Shown: positions 9,497 to 18,465, counted from the first letter of the stretch. The stretch is DNA of 64,000 nucleotides from Flavobacterium sp. 11 (GCF_002754315.1 NZ_PEFE01000001.1:1054001-1118000), one strand, 5' to 3'. The notes: a model not told the origin generated them from the sequence alone. Program-made: numbers and translations.

Positions 9497-10126
9497 TTAG
9501 AATTTAATTTGAACGAATTCAAATTTTAGATTCTTAATTATATTGTCTTTAGTATATTTCATCAATTCAAGATTGAAATATACTCTTTCAAAGGATAGTA
9601 TTAATCCATTATGAATTATACTTCCGTGCCATTCATCATATGAACTTGGGTTTTGTATATCACTTTTATTTTCATAAGCTTCAGAGTCAAAAAACTTCAT
9701 AGAGATGCCTCCATTTAAGATGTTATAATTAGTTAAACTAGAGGAAATTTCAATTTTTTCAATATCATTAATTTCAAAAATTGTTTCTTTCATTATTTCA
9801 TTCGTGTTGTCTCTCCTCCATTCAACTATGTCCTCAATATTATCAAAACCTACAAAACCTTTTTTAGTGAAAATAAGTAAAAAATAAAGTGTAAAGGGAT
9901 TATTGTTAAAATCATTTCCAGTGTGTCTTCCCAAATAATAGCCATCGGTTCTAATTGCTGCATGTGGGTTCATGTTTAAACCTTTGCTATTTTCTACTGC
10001 TACAGCTTCGTGTGGATTCGCATATTTGTACTTTTCCCAGTTTTTTTCAGTATTATTAGTTAAAAAAGAATCGTAAATGAATTTACCAAATACAATTATA
10101 ACGATTGAAAGAATAAAGTATACCAT
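9497..10126 (-). CDS. Hypothetical membrane-anchored protein
   Basis: A 209-residue protein with one N-terminal hydrophobic helix (MVYFILSIVIIVFGKFIYDS) followed by a soluble domain with many aromatic residues. The start at 10126 is only 4 bases from the stop of the upstream 151-residue gene at 10131, so the two are probably translated from one message. No known domain recognised. Confidence 0.5.
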   Translation of the reverse strand: MVYFILSIVIIVFGKFIYDSFLTNNTEKNWEKYKYANPHEAVAVENSKGLNMNPHAAIRTDGYYLGRHTGNDFNNNPFTLYFLLIFTKKGFVGFDNIEDIVEWRRDNTNEIMKETIFEINDIEKIEISSSLTNYNILNGGISMKFFDSEAYENKSDIQNPSSYDEWHGSIIHNGLILSFERVYFNLELMKYTKDNIIKNLKFEFVQIKF

Positions 10127-10130
10127 AAAT

Positions 10131-10586
10131 TTATTTTATTAATAGTGAAAAAAATAGAGAAATTAAAAAAACTAAAGATAGAACTGTAGATAAACAACCG
10201 GATTCTCTGTGACTATTAATACCAAGTCTTTTACTACTGAAATCTAACAAAAGCTTTTGATGATCGGTATTAGAATTGTGCTCAATCATTGTTGTAGAAA
10301 TAAGTTCTATCCATTCTTCAACCGACAAATCATTTTTAACTAATCTACTTGTAGTTTGTGCTTGTTTCATAAAATTCTTTATTGTGGTAAAAGTTATCGA
10401 AACTTCATTGCTAAAAACTTCATTTAATTCAAGTGAAATATCTCCCAGTTTATTATTTAAGATTTGAAATGTCATTCTATATTCAATTTTGGAAACACTG
10501 CTTGAATGTAGCCTCATGTCAGTGCCTTGCTTCATGGTTTGCATTGCCTCCATGAAATTTGGATATCTATTTTCAAGTTTTATCAT
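10131..10586 (-). CDS. Hypothetical tail-anchored protein
   Basis: A 151-residue protein. The first 125 residues are soluble and mixed alpha/beta; the last 20 (LSTVLSLVFLISLFFSLL) form one transmembrane helix, so it may be a tail-anchored inner-membrane protein. It starts a small operon with the next gene, with a 4-base gap. No family recognised. The pair could be accessory cargo of the element. Confidence 0.5.
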   Translation of the reverse strand: MIKLENRYPNFMEAMQTMKQGTDMRLHSSSVSKIEYRMTFQILNNKLGDISLELNEVFSNEVSITFTTIKNFMKQAQTTSRLVKNDLSVEEWIELISTTMIEHNSNTDHQKLLLDFSSKRLGINSHRESGCLSTVLSLVFLISLFFSLLIK

Positions 10587-10844
10587 ATTATTTTGTTTTA
10601 AGTTTTTATATTATTTTAAAAAAATTTATTCAATTTCGTTGTTTGCAGATTTGCAATTATGTAAATCTTAAAGTTAACCGTTTGGCTCATAGTATCAGTT
10701 TTTATAAAATCTTCATATCAATCATATTTTTTATCAATTACTTCGAATATGCCATTTAAATTAGAAAAGAAATGGTGATTTCATAAAGTAATTTCTTTTC
10801 AAAGTAATTTCATTACGGGTTTCCACATTTTGTAAAAAAGCACA

Positions 10845-10862
10845 GTTATCTTTTGTGATAAC
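10845..10862. promoter_or_regulatory. Operator-like dyad 1 (GTTATC-N6-GATAAC)
   Basis: A perfect 6+6 inverted repeat with a 6-base spacer. It shares the TTATC-N6-GATAA core with dyad 2, 48 bases away centre to centre. It is a likely binding site for the XRE-family regulator encoded just downstream. Confidence 0.55.
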
Positions 10863-10893
10863 CACTTTAATCAAATATAGAACAAATTTTGAC

Positions 10894-10909
10894 TTATCAT
10901 AAAAGATAA
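10894..10909. promoter_or_regulatory. Operator-like dyad 2 (TTATC-N6-GATAA)
   Basis: A 5+5 inverted repeat ending 7 bases before the TTG start of the XRE gene, with the same core as dyad 1. Binding here would block initiation of the regulator gene, which suggests autorepression. Confidence 0.55.
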
Positions 10910-10916
10910 TTGAGAT

Positions 10917-11126
10917 TTGGGAAATTCTTTACAAATAAAGGTTGGTAAACGTATTCAGGAAATCAGAATTGAGAAAAATATATCTCAACAAGATTTGGCT
11001 GCAAAGTGTAACTTTGAGAAGAGTAATATGTCTAGATTAGAAGCTGGAAGAGCTAATGCAACTCTTTCAACCTTAGAAACAGTTTCCAAAGCATTAGAAG
11101 TTGATGTAATAGAACTTTTCAAATAG
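10917..11126 (+). CDS. XRE-family helix-turn-helix regulator
   Basis: A 69-residue protein made up almost entirely of a Cro/CI-type HTH. The recognition region reads KNISQQDLAAKCNFEKSN followed by MSRLEAGRANATLSTLET. Translation begins at TTG, because no in-frame ATG lies near; the leader before it is occupied by an operator-like dyad. Such small regulators commonly control excision or transfer of integrative elements. It lies convergent to the integrase gene, 62 bases apart, and divergent from the 10586-9122 genes. Regulation of its own promoter is inferred from the two dyads. Confidence 0.8.
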   Translation: MGNSLQIKVGKRIQEIRIEKNISQQDLAAKCNFEKSNMSRLEAGRANATLSTLETVSKALEVDVIELFK

Positions 11127-11188
11127 TCGATAAATTTCTAATAGAAATATCCTGACTAACAAAAACTCTTGTAAATCAGGATGAGATA

Positions 11189-12394
11189 CTATTTCAATTT
11201 GTCCTTTAGATTAGACATCGCTTCACTTACTTTCTTCTGCACTACCTTCCCGTAACTTTCCTGTGTAATAACCATGTTAGAATGACCAAGTAGTTCTGAT
11301 ACAATTTCCATTGGAACATCATTGTACAGTAAAACTGTAGAAGCAAATGTTTTCCTGGCAATGTGGTGCGTCAATCTTTTTTCAATTCCTGTTATAGCTG
11401 AAATTTCCTTGAGATAAGAATTGAATCTTTGATTACTTATTGGAGGGAATATGCGGTTACTATCGGTTGAGTATTTCTCAATGATTTCTTGAGCTTTAGG
11501 AAGTATTGGAATGGAGATTTGACGTTGTGTTTTTTCACGTTTCATCTGAATCCAGTTAATGTTGTCAAAACCTATTTGGATGTTCTGCTTTTCAAGATTT
11601 GCCATTTCATTATAGGCTAGTCCTGTATAACAACAGAAAATGAATAAGTCTTGAATCGTGCTTAATCTTTTTTGTTGCAATACTGCTTCTTCAAGGGTTT
11701 TGAGTTCTTCAGTAGTAAGGAATATAACCGTTTTACGGACTGTTTTGGACTTGTGAAGTATAAATGGATCTCTATCCAAATAGCCTTCTGAAATAGCCTG
11801 TTTTATTGGCGTTCTTAGCCTTTGAATGGTTTTGTTGATAGTAATTTGTTCTTGCTTCTTCTCGGTCTTTAAATAGTAGTCAAAATCACTTAGAAACTGT
11901 AGACTTAGTTCTTTTAGTGGGTAATCTGTTTTCTTATATTTCCATTTTAGGAAAGCTTCTAAATGGTTGCCTACATAAACGAACTTGCTATAGGTTTTGT
12001 CTTTGATTTCTCGTCCTACTAGTTTTTCGATTTTGGAGAGATACTGTTTGTAGTAGGAGAGAATGAATTCACTTTTCTTTAGTTCTTTCCCTAAGTATTT
12101 GCCATGAATGTCTTCAATAGAAAAGATACTTTCCTGTAATTGTAAAATCATGTAGATGCTATTGATCTTAGATTTTATTTTTTCAAGTTGAGAGTTGTAT
12201 AGAATTGCAGATTTATGGGATTTTAGAATTACTTGGTTCTTGGTGTCCCAATGCTCGGACTCAATGTTAATACCTGTGCTAATTTGTTTTCTCTTGCCAT
12301 TTAGGGTTAGTCGGCAAAATAATGGAGATTGATTCTTCTTGTTTTTTCTATTCTTTCCTTCAATAAATAGAATTTTGAAATTGTCTGTTGTCAT
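11189..12394 (-). CDS. Tyrosine recombinase / integrase of the Bacteroidota mobile-element type
   Basis: A 401-residue site-specific recombinase. The N-terminus (about 1-90) is an Arm-binding domain (FCRLTLNGKRKQISTGINIE), then a SAM-like core-binding domain (about 100-200), then the catalytic domain. Visible catalytic residues are HIARKTF (H..R), the LGHSNM histidine and the tyrosine in ITQESYGKV. The first catalytic arginine, normally in TGLR, is replaced: the segment reads YTGLAYNEMANL, as in IntDOT-like enzymes. The gene reads away from tRNA-Asn, whose 3' end is 225 bases upstream of the start, the usual layout for an element inserted in the tRNA 3' end. Confidence 0.88.
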   Translation of the reverse strand: MTTDNFKILFIEGKNRKNKKNQSPLFCRLTLNGKRKQISTGINIESEHWDTKNQVILKSHKSAILYNSQLEKIKSKINSIYMILQLQESIFSIEDIHGKYLGKELKKSEFILSYYKQYLSKIEKLVGREIKDKTYSKFVYVGNHLEAFLKWKYKKTDYPLKELSLQFLSDFDYYLKTEKKQEQITINKTIQRLRTPIKQAISEGYLDRDPFILHKSKTVRKTVIFLTTEELKTLEEAVLQQKRLSTIQDLFIFCCYTGLAYNEMANLEKQNIQIGFDNINWIQMKREKTQRQISIPILPKAQEIIEKYSTDSNRIFPPISNQRFNSYLKEISAITGIEKRLTHHIARKTFASTVLLYNDVPMEIVSELLGHSNMVITQESYGKVVQKKVSEAMSNLKDKLK

Positions 12395-12580
12395 AACTTT
12401 TTGTTTTAGTCAGACATGCAATTGGTTACGATAAAAAAAGTGATGCCTTTTAGAAAAAGAGATGATGCCTAATATGTTGCCTTTTTTTACAAGATAAGTT
12501 GGCAAGTTGGCAAAATTCCAAAAATCTCTATTCACTACTGAATCGCCGTAAAGTACTGATTTCACTACCGCCTTAAAACA

Positions 12581-12614
12581 AAAAAGACCTTACATCACTG
12601 TAAAGTCTTTTTAA
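12581..12614 (-). terminator. Terminator downstream of tRNA-Asn
   Basis: Inverted repeat AAAAAGACCTTACA / TGTAAAGTCTTTTT lying directly after the tRNA 3' end on the minus strand, with a T-rich 3' arm. Confidence 0.65.
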
Positions 12615-12618
12615 AAAG

Positions 12619-12692
12619 CTCCCTCTCTTGGGCTCGAACCAAGGACCCTCTGATTAACAGTCAGATGCTCTAACCAACTGAGCTAAGAAGGA
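12619..12692 (-). tRNA. tRNA-Asn (anticodon GTT)
   Basis: The reverse complement folds as a full cloverleaf of 74 bases. The acceptor stem is TCCTTCT / AGAGGGA (one G-T pair) with a G discriminator. The anticodon loop is CTGTTAA with anticodon GTT, and the T arm is CTTGG-TTCGAGC-CCAAG. CCA is not encoded. Its 3' end faces the integrase gene, so it is the likely integration site of the element on the left. Confidence 0.96.
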
Positions 12693-12773
12693 AACTGTAT
12701 ATTTTTATTCTGATAATGAATGAACGTTTTTTTGTTGCTTATTGGTGAAGTGTGTTTCACTTGTAAAGCGGTG

Positions 12774-12803
12774 CAAAGATAGGGCTTAATTTGATTTTCG
12801 CAA
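12774..12803 (-). promoter_or_regulatory. Promoter of tRNA-Asn
   Basis: On the minus strand TTG (12801-12803), exactly 19 bases, then TATCTTTG (12774-12781). This matches the Bacteroidota sigma-A consensus TTG-N19-TAnnTTTG. It lies about 82 bases upstream of the mature tRNA 5' end. Confidence 0.75.
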
Positions 12804-12831
12804 GCAAAAATTAAAAAAAAATTAATTTTTT

Positions 12832-14175
12832 TTACTTCCCTACAATTGACTTGTAAATGTCGTTTCCGTTAGCGAATAACAACAGTGTTATAAGTAATAC
12901 GAAACCAACCATTTGCGCATTCTCTAAGAATTTATCACTTGGTTTTTTACCGCTGATGATTTCATATAATAAAAACATTACATGCCCACCATCAAGTGCC
13001 GGAATAGGTAATAAGTTCATTACACCAAGCATAATGGATAATAAAGCGGTGATGTTCCAGAAAACTTCCCAGCTCCAAGTATTAGGAAAAATATCAAATA
13101 TCGCTTTAAAACCACCTACTTGTTTGTAAGCACCCGTACTTGGACTGAAAATCATTTTCAATTGTTTTCCATATCCTACTAATTGATCTTTTCCTTTAGT
13201 AATACCAACCGGAATAGATTCCATGAAACTAAATTCCTGTTTGCTGATTTTATAGTATCCCAGTTTCTTTAATGATTCCATTCCTAAGCTTCCGATGCCA
13301 ATGCCTAATGTTGCATCTTTAGAAACAATAACTTGCAACGGAACTTGTTTTTCATCTCTTAAAACAACAGCCGAAATAGTTTTGTTTTTATTCTTTTCCA
13401 AAACCGAAGTTACCTGATCATAATATTTGGTCGATTGTCCATTTAAAGACAAAATAATATCTTTTGGTTGTAAATTAGTATTCAATGATCCTTCAGAAAT
13501 TGAAGTTATGGCAAATGGTTTTCTAATCGAAACCAAAGTACCTTTTTCTAACTTAGACAATTGATCCACAAAATCAACCGGTATTTTTATAGTTTGTTCT
13601 ATTCCGTTTCTTTCAATCAAGACTTGTTTAGCCATGATGATTTTGATATTCATCTCATTGTCATACTTGATTATTTTTTCACCATCAATAGCAATAATTC
13701 TATCTCCAGTTTGGAAACCTACTTTATTCATTGCTGGATTCTCAATCAAAAGTCCGTCTTTCAAATCTTCATTAGCAATATAAGTATCGCCATAAGCAAA
13801 TGCCATTCCGATATATATAATGAAAGCCAAAATAAAATTGACGGTAACACCACCCAACATAATAATCAAACGTTGCCAAGCCGGTTTAGAACGAAATTCC
13901 CATGGTTGCGGAGGTAAAGCCATTTGCTCCTTGTCCATACTCTCGTCAATCATTCCGGAAATTTTCACATAACCGCCCAAAGGCAACCAACCGATACCGT
14001 ATTCAGTTTCGCCAATTTTCTTTTTTATAAGGGAATATTTAACGTCAAAAAACAAGTAGAATTTTTCGACTCTGGTTTTAAACAGTTTAGCAGGAATAAA
14101 ATGTCCTAATTCGTGAAGTATAATAAGTAATGATAAGCTCAATAAAAATTGAGAAAGCTTGATAACTATGTCCAT
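12832..14175 (-). CDS. rseP: RIP metalloprotease RseP (site-2 protease)
   Basis: A 447-residue intramembrane zinc protease. HELGH in the first helix (about residues 21-25) supplies two zinc ligands and the catalytic glutamate; the third ligand is in PALDGGHV near the C-terminus (LDG motif). Between them are two PDZ-like segments (GFQTGDRIIAIDGEK and LQPKDIILSLNGQS). Four transmembrane helices are visible, two at each end. In bacteria RseP cleaves anti-sigma factors and remnant signal peptides. The usual length and all catalytic motifs are present. It stands alone, transcribed toward the tRNA. Confidence 0.94.
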   Translation of the reverse strand: MDIVIKLSQFLLSLSLLIILHELGHFIPAKLFKTRVEKFYLFFDVKYSLIKKKIGETEYGIGWLPLGGYVKISGMIDESMDKEQMALPPQPWEFRSKPAWQRLIIMLGGVTVNFILAFIIYIGMAFAYGDTYIANEDLKDGLLIENPAMNKVGFQTGDRIIAIDGEKIIKYDNEMNIKIIMAKQVLIERNGIEQTIKIPVDFVDQLSKLEKGTLVSIRKPFAITSISEGSLNTNLQPKDIILSLNGQSTKYYDQVTSVLEKNKNKTISAVVLRDEKQVPLQVIVSKDATLGIGIGSLGMESLKKLGYYKISKQEFSFMESIPVGITKGKDQLVGYGKQLKMIFSPSTGAYKQVGGFKAIFDIFPNTWSWEVFWNITALLSIMLGVMNLLPIPALDGGHVMFLLYEIISGKKPSDKFLENAQMVGFVLLITLLLFANGNDIYKSIVGK

Positions 14176-14373
14176 TTTTTAATTTTAGTTCTTTTACAAC
14201 TCACAAAAGTAAGGTTTTCTATTTGTTTATTTTACAATAATTGTTCCATACCATTTTAAATGTTTGTTAATTAATAGAAATTCAATTCCTAGTTTCGTCG
14301 TTGTCCCTTAACTTTACTTTTCCAAAAAGGAAATTTCCTTTATCTTCACTTAAATTATATTAAAATAAAAGGT

Positions 14374-15444
14374 ATGTCATCTCAATTGTTTTCACCACTC
14401 CAAATAAAGAGCATTACGCTCAAAAATAGAATTACAATTTCTCCCATGTGTCAATATTCTGCTCAAGATGGCTTTGCCAATGATTGGCATCTTGTACATC
14501 TGGGAAGTCGTGCTACCGGTGGAGCAGGATTAATTATTCAGGAAGCGACTGCAGTTTCTCCCGAAGGTCGAATTTCTCCGGGTGATTTAGGACTTTGGAA
14601 AGACGAACAAATCGAAAAAATGCAGCAGATTAATCAATTTATTATCAGTCAGAAATCCGTTCCCGGAATCCAATTGGCGCATGCCGGAAGAAAAGCAAGT
14701 GCGGCAGCTCCTTGGGAAGGCGGAAGAAAACTAGATGATTCACAAGGTGGTTGGAATACTGTTGCGCCAAGTGCTGTTGCTTATCATGATAACGAAAAAA
14801 CACCTATAGCATTAGATAAAACGGGAATTGAAAAAGTAATTTCCGACTTTAAATCATCTACTAAAAGAGCGGTTCAAGCCGGTTTTCAAGTGCTGGAAAT
14901 TCATGCAGCTCACGGCTATTTGTTGCATCAGTTTCTTTCGCCTTTGTCCAATTTTAGAACGGATACTTACGGTGGAAGTTTTGAAAACCGAATCCGTTTG
15001 ACACTCGAAGTTGTGGATGCAGTTCAATCGGAATGGCCGGAGAACTTACCTTTATTTGTTAGAATTTCGGCAACAGACTGGGCAGAAGGCGGATGGAATG
15101 CTGAAGAATCAGTGCAACTTTCGAAAATATTAAAAGAAAAAGGAGTGGATTTAATCGATGTTTCTTCGGGAGGATTAGTCTCACACCAACAAATTCCGTT
15201 GGGCCCAAACTACCAAGTTCCTTTTGCCGAAAGCATAAAAAGAGAAACTGGAATCGGGACTGGTGCAGTTGGTTTAATCACCGAAGCCACTCAAGCCGAG
15301 GAAATTATTGCTTCTGGAAAAGCAGATTTGGTCTTGTTCGCCAGAGAATCCCTTAGAAACCCAAATTTAGGATTGAAATTTGCCGAGGAACTTCAGGCGG
15401 ATATTCAATGGCCTAAACAATACGAAAGAGCTAAAATTAAATAA
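14374..15444 (+). CDS. NADH:flavin oxidoreductase, old yellow enzyme family (YqjM-like)
   Basis: A 356-residue FMN-dependent TIM barrel. Typical signatures are the N-terminal MCQYSAQDGFANDWHLVHLG (cysteine that tunes the flavin, as in YqjM), HAGRKAS, the substrate-binding HAAHGYLLHQFLSP and FRTDTYGGSFENR. The enzyme reduces activated alkenes such as enones using NADPH; the physiological substrate is not known. It starts at ATG 14374. A Gfo/Idh/MocA gene follows on the same strand 103 bases on; common regulation is possible but not shown. Confidence 0.9.
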   Translation: MSSQLFSPLQIKSITLKNRITISPMCQYSAQDGFANDWHLVHLGSRATGGAGLIIQEATAVSPEGRISPGDLGLWKDEQIEKMQQINQFIISQKSVPGIQLAHAGRKASAAAPWEGGRKLDDSQGGWNTVAPSAVAYHDNEKTPIALDKTGIEKVISDFKSSTKRAVQAGFQVLEIHAAHGYLLHQFLSPLSNFRTDTYGGSFENRIRLTLEVVDAVQSEWPENLPLFVRISATDWAEGGWNAEESVQLSKILKEKGVDLIDVSSGGLVSHQQIPLGPNYQVPFAESIKRETGIGTGAVGLITEATQAEEIIASGKADLVLFARESLRNPNLGLKFAEELQADIQWPKQYERAKIK

Positions 15445-15547
15445 CAAAACCCATCTTTTCGATGAACTTATATTCCTTATGTGGTTAAAATTTGAGTATA
15501 AGTCTTAAGATTAAAAAGTATAAATTCGTATTTTATAAAATAATACC

Positions 15548-16588
15548 ATGCAAAAAATAAAAACTGCTTTGCTTTCCTACGGAATGTCTGGAAAAGTATT
15601 TCATGCTCCTTTTTTAAATTTTCATCCCGGATTTGAACTACTAGGTTCTTGGGAACGAAGTAAAAAATTAATTCATCAGGATTATCCTTCGGTTAAAAGT
15701 TACGCCACGATTGAAGAGTTATTGCAAGATGATGTTGATTTAGTGGTAGTCAATACGCCTGTAGATACACATTATGAATATGCCAAAAAAGTTTTACTGG
15801 CAGGAAAACATGCTTTAGTCGAAAAAGCATTTACCACAACTGTTGCTCAAGCGCAGGAATTAGCGGCTTTGGCCAAAGAAAAAGGATTGAAACTGGCTGT
15901 TTTTCAAAATAGGAGATGGGACAGTGATTTCAAAACCGTACAAAAAGTTATTTCAGATAATGTCCTTGGCGAAATTGTGGAAGCCGAATTCCATTTTGAT
16001 CGCTACAATCCGATTTTAAGTCCAAAACAACACAAAGAAACGGCGAATTCCGGTGCTGGAATTCTGAAGGATTTAGGACCACATTTAATTGATCAGGCGT
16101 TGTGTTTGTTTGGTTTGCCTCAATCGGTTTTTGCGGATATTCGCATCACACGGGAACATTCTTTGGTAGATGATTATATTGATATTTTATTGTATTATTC
16201 CCATTTCCGTGTCCGATTAAAAGCTGGTTTTTTTGTTCGTGAAGCCATTCCGTCTTTTGTGGTTCATGGCAAGAAAGGTTCTTTCCTAAAAGCGCGTGGC
16301 GATGTACAAGAAGACGAATTAAAATTAGGAATGAAACCGAACTTGGATACTTGGGGAACGGAATCTTCAGATAAAAAAGGACTTTTACACACAGAAATAA
16401 ATGGTGCAATTGTAAAAGAATATATCCCAACTCTTCAGGGGAATTATTATGCCTTTTTTGACGGCGTTTACAATTCAATTACACAAGATGCTATAGAACC
16501 GGTAACGGCACAAGATGGCGTTCATGTAATGCAAATTATTGAAGCAGCCATTCAAAGCAGTGCCCAGAAAAAAGGGATTGATTTGTAA
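15548..16588 (+). CDS. Gfo/Idh/MocA family oxidoreductase
   Basis: A 346-residue NAD(P)-dependent dehydrogenase. The N-terminal Rossmann part reads LLSYGMSGKVFHAPFL, with a variant of the usual GxGxxG; a conserved EKAFTTTV (EKP-like) motif lies near residue 95. The C-terminal GFO domain has the GPHLIDQALCLFG segment holding the catalytic histidine. Members act on sugars, inositols or related alcohols; this one resembles the YdgJ/IolX-like branch. The substrate cannot be read from the sequence. Confidence 0.88.
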   Translation: MQKIKTALLSYGMSGKVFHAPFLNFHPGFELLGSWERSKKLIHQDYPSVKSYATIEELLQDDVDLVVVNTPVDTHYEYAKKVLLAGKHALVEKAFTTTVAQAQELAALAKEKGLKLAVFQNRRWDSDFKTVQKVISDNVLGEIVEAEFHFDRYNPILSPKQHKETANSGAGILKDLGPHLIDQALCLFGLPQSVFADIRITREHSLVDDYIDILLYYSHFRVRLKAGFFVREAIPSFVVHGKKGSFLKARGDVQEDELKLGMKPNLDTWGTESSDKKGLLHTEINGAIVKEYIPTLQGNYYAFFDGVYNSITQDAIEPVTAQDGVHVMQIIEAAIQSSAQKKGIDL

Positions 16589-16769
16589 AATCAACTATCA
16601 ATTACCAAGTATAAAAGGAATTCGCGAATTCGTGGCCATCACTTTTTATAGCAGTAATCTGTATTTTTATAAACAATAACGATGTATTTTTTTTCTTATG
16701 TGTTGTTTTGACACAACCAATGATTGGATTTTGTAATTTTGATAAATCAAATTTCAAAATCCAATTATC

Positions 16770-17981
16770 TTGATAGACTTAAATTTTATATCCCGATTTA
16801 GAACCAAAGCAAAATTTAAAAAAACATATAAAGACGCTAAGATTTCCTATTTGAAAAGAACGCGTTGGGCAGTTTCCATGTTTTATTTTGCAATGGGTTT
16901 GTGTTTTGCCACTTGGGCAAGCCGCATTCCGGATATTAAAACAGCATTACAGTTAAGCGAAGGAGATTTAGGAAGTATTTTATTTGCATTACCATTAGGA
17001 CAACTGGTTGCTATGCCTTTTTCCGGTAAATTGGTCACTCGTTTTGGGAGCCACCGTATTCTTATAGCATCCCTGCTTTTTTATGTTTTATGTTTGACTA
17101 ATTTAGGCTTGGCTGCTCAGGCTTGGCAACTGTCATTGGGCTTGTTTTTATTTGGTATTTTTGGTAATTTATCGAATATCGCTGTCAATACACAAGGTGT
17201 TTACACCGAAGTCCTTTTCAAAAAAACCATAATGTCCTCTTTTCATGGAATGTGGAGTTTTGCCGGATTCACGGGAGCTTTAGTAGGTTTAGGAATGCTG
17301 GCTTTGGAACTTAATCCATACCAACATTTTTTAATCGTTGCGGGAATCGTGCTTTTGATGATTGCTTTCAATTATAAATTTTTAATAAAAGCGAAAGAAA
17401 CCGTCAAAACCGAAAAGAAAAAACTCTTTTCAAAACCGGATAGTGCCTTAATTTGGCTTGGTATCATTGGTTTTTGTTGCATGGCAAGTGAAGGAGTTAT
17501 GTTTGACTGGAGCGGTGTATATTTCAAAGATGTCATCAAAGCACCTGGACCATTGGTGATTTTGGGATACACTTCCTTTATGATTATGATGGCGGGCGGA
17601 CGATTCCTGGGAGATGGTCTTATTCATAAATTTGGCCGAAAAACTGTCTTGCAAATCAGCGGAATCATGATTTCCGCAGGACTTTTTACAGCAGTATTTT
17701 TCCCGTTTGTCATCCCCGCAACCATTGCATTTATGTTTGTTGGTTTGGGAGTTTCCACGATTGTGCCTACCGTTTACAGCGTTGCCGGAAAAAACCCGAA
17801 CGTTTCTCCCAGCGTAGCGTTAACGACAGTTTCCAGTGTCAGTTTCTTGGGTTTTCTTATGGGACCGCCTATTATCGGTTACATCGCTGAGTTATCAAGC
17901 CTACGATTTTCATTTGCTTTTATCGGTATTTTTGGGATTCTCATCGCAATTATGGTATCGAGAATCAAAGCAATTGAGTAA
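16770..17981 (+). CDS. MFS transporter
   Basis: A major facilitator of up to 403 residues with about 12 transmembrane helices. The first loop motif (ASRIPDIKTALQLSEGDLG) and LPLGQLVAMPFSGKL resemble the YbjJ / fucose-permease-like branch. Charged motif A appears twice in degenerate form (GKLVTRFGSHR and DGLIHKFGRKT). The start is uncertain: TTG 16770 is the only upstream start, and ATG 16878 would cut into the first helix, so TTG is preferred. Substrate unknown. It stands as a single gene. Confidence 0.82.
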   Translation: MIDLNFISRFRTKAKFKKTYKDAKISYLKRTRWAVSMFYFAMGLCFATWASRIPDIKTALQLSEGDLGSILFALPLGQLVAMPFSGKLVTRFGSHRILIASLLFYVLCLTNLGLAAQAWQLSLGLFLFGIFGNLSNIAVNTQGVYTEVLFKKTIMSSFHGMWSFAGFTGALVGLGMLALELNPYQHFLIVAGIVLLMIAFNYKFLIKAKETVKTEKKKLFSKPDSALIWLGIIGFCCMASEGVMFDWSGVYFKDVIKAPGPLVILGYTSFMIMMAGGRFLGDGLIHKFGRKTVLQISGIMISAGLFTAVFFPFVIPATIAFMFVGLGVSTIVPTVYSVAGKNPNVSPSVALTTVSSVSFLGFLMGPPIIGYIAELSSLRFSFAFIGIFGILIAIMVSRIKAIE

Positions 17982-18465
17982 ATAGAAGTATTAGGAGCAC
18001 TACATTTTGTTTCCATAACAACACATCCTCCCGCTGTGCGCAGCATCTTTTTTTAAACGCAACCCATTCGCATTCCAAACGATGAATAAATTCCAAGCGT
18101 TTATAAAAAAGGATACTTGCTTCCATCGGGGCTAATTACTGCTTTTTTGTTTTTATAAGAAAAATTTTATTTAAAATTCAATTGTATATTATTTTTTTGT
18201 ATATTTAACATTATAATTCTTTCAATAAGAAATTTCAAATACCACTCTTTATAAGTATACCCATTGGGATTTACGTCCCATATTTCCAAAATCCATTTTT
18301 AATTATTTTAAGCTGTTGTCCCATTTTGGATGACGCTTTCTATGCTTTTTGTTCAACCGTTGAAATTTGTTTTTAACGGTTGAACTTCTTGCTAGGAATA
18401 ATAAAAAGAAAATCCTCTCGACCGCAATTTTAGTGACTATATACCATCACCATACATTTGAATAT
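17982..18465. other. Long spacer with a REP-like dispersed element
   Basis: A 484-base gap before the TonB-dependent receptor. Its left part (17993-18136) is a repeat-like element listed separately. The rest is AT-rich with no credible gene; it presumably carries the receptor promoter. An in-frame TTG at 18367 extends the receptor frame, but the signal peptide starts at ATG 18466. Confidence 0.45.
17993..18136. repeat. REP-like intergenic element, copy 1
   Basis: The order of blocks is aggagc, then cccgctgtgcgc with atcttttttt, then a hairpin arm pair (ttttaaacgc / gcgtttataaaa), then aaaaaggat and atcggggcta. The same order of blocks appears at 63139-63252, so this is a dispersed family in the genome. 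Confidence 0.5.

Larger units (their letters stand above)
10587..10916. other. Divergent regulatory spacer between the minus-strand gene pair and the XRE gene
   Basis: This 330-base region holds no credible gene. It contains two copies of the dyad TTATC-N6-GATAA (listed separately) and, on the minus strand, a possible -7 element TATATTTG (10872-10879). Short frames within it are AT-rich and lack support. Confidence 0.5.

Noticed and set aside
10489..10759. Short hydrophobic plus-strand frames at 10489-10671 and 10559-10759
   Set aside because: They overlap the antisense of the tail-anchored gene and an AT-rich spacer; the hydrophobic character follows from poly-T runs.
12395..12618. Left attachment-site copy of the tRNA-Asn 3' end
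   Set aside because: I looked for a second copy of the tRNA 3' segment to the left and saw none in the window, so the far end of the element must lie outside it or be too degenerate to see.
13561..13917. 118-codon open frame antisense to rseP
   Set aside because: It lies fully opposite a well-conserved RseP gene, has no recognisable protein features and arises from codon bias in the real gene. The same holds for antisense frames over hflX, mfd, sufS and the other large genes.
18367..18465. TTG start that lengthens the TonB receptor by 33 codons
   Set aside because: The extension would hide the signal peptide that begins at ATG 18466, which an outer-membrane protein needs at its N-terminus.
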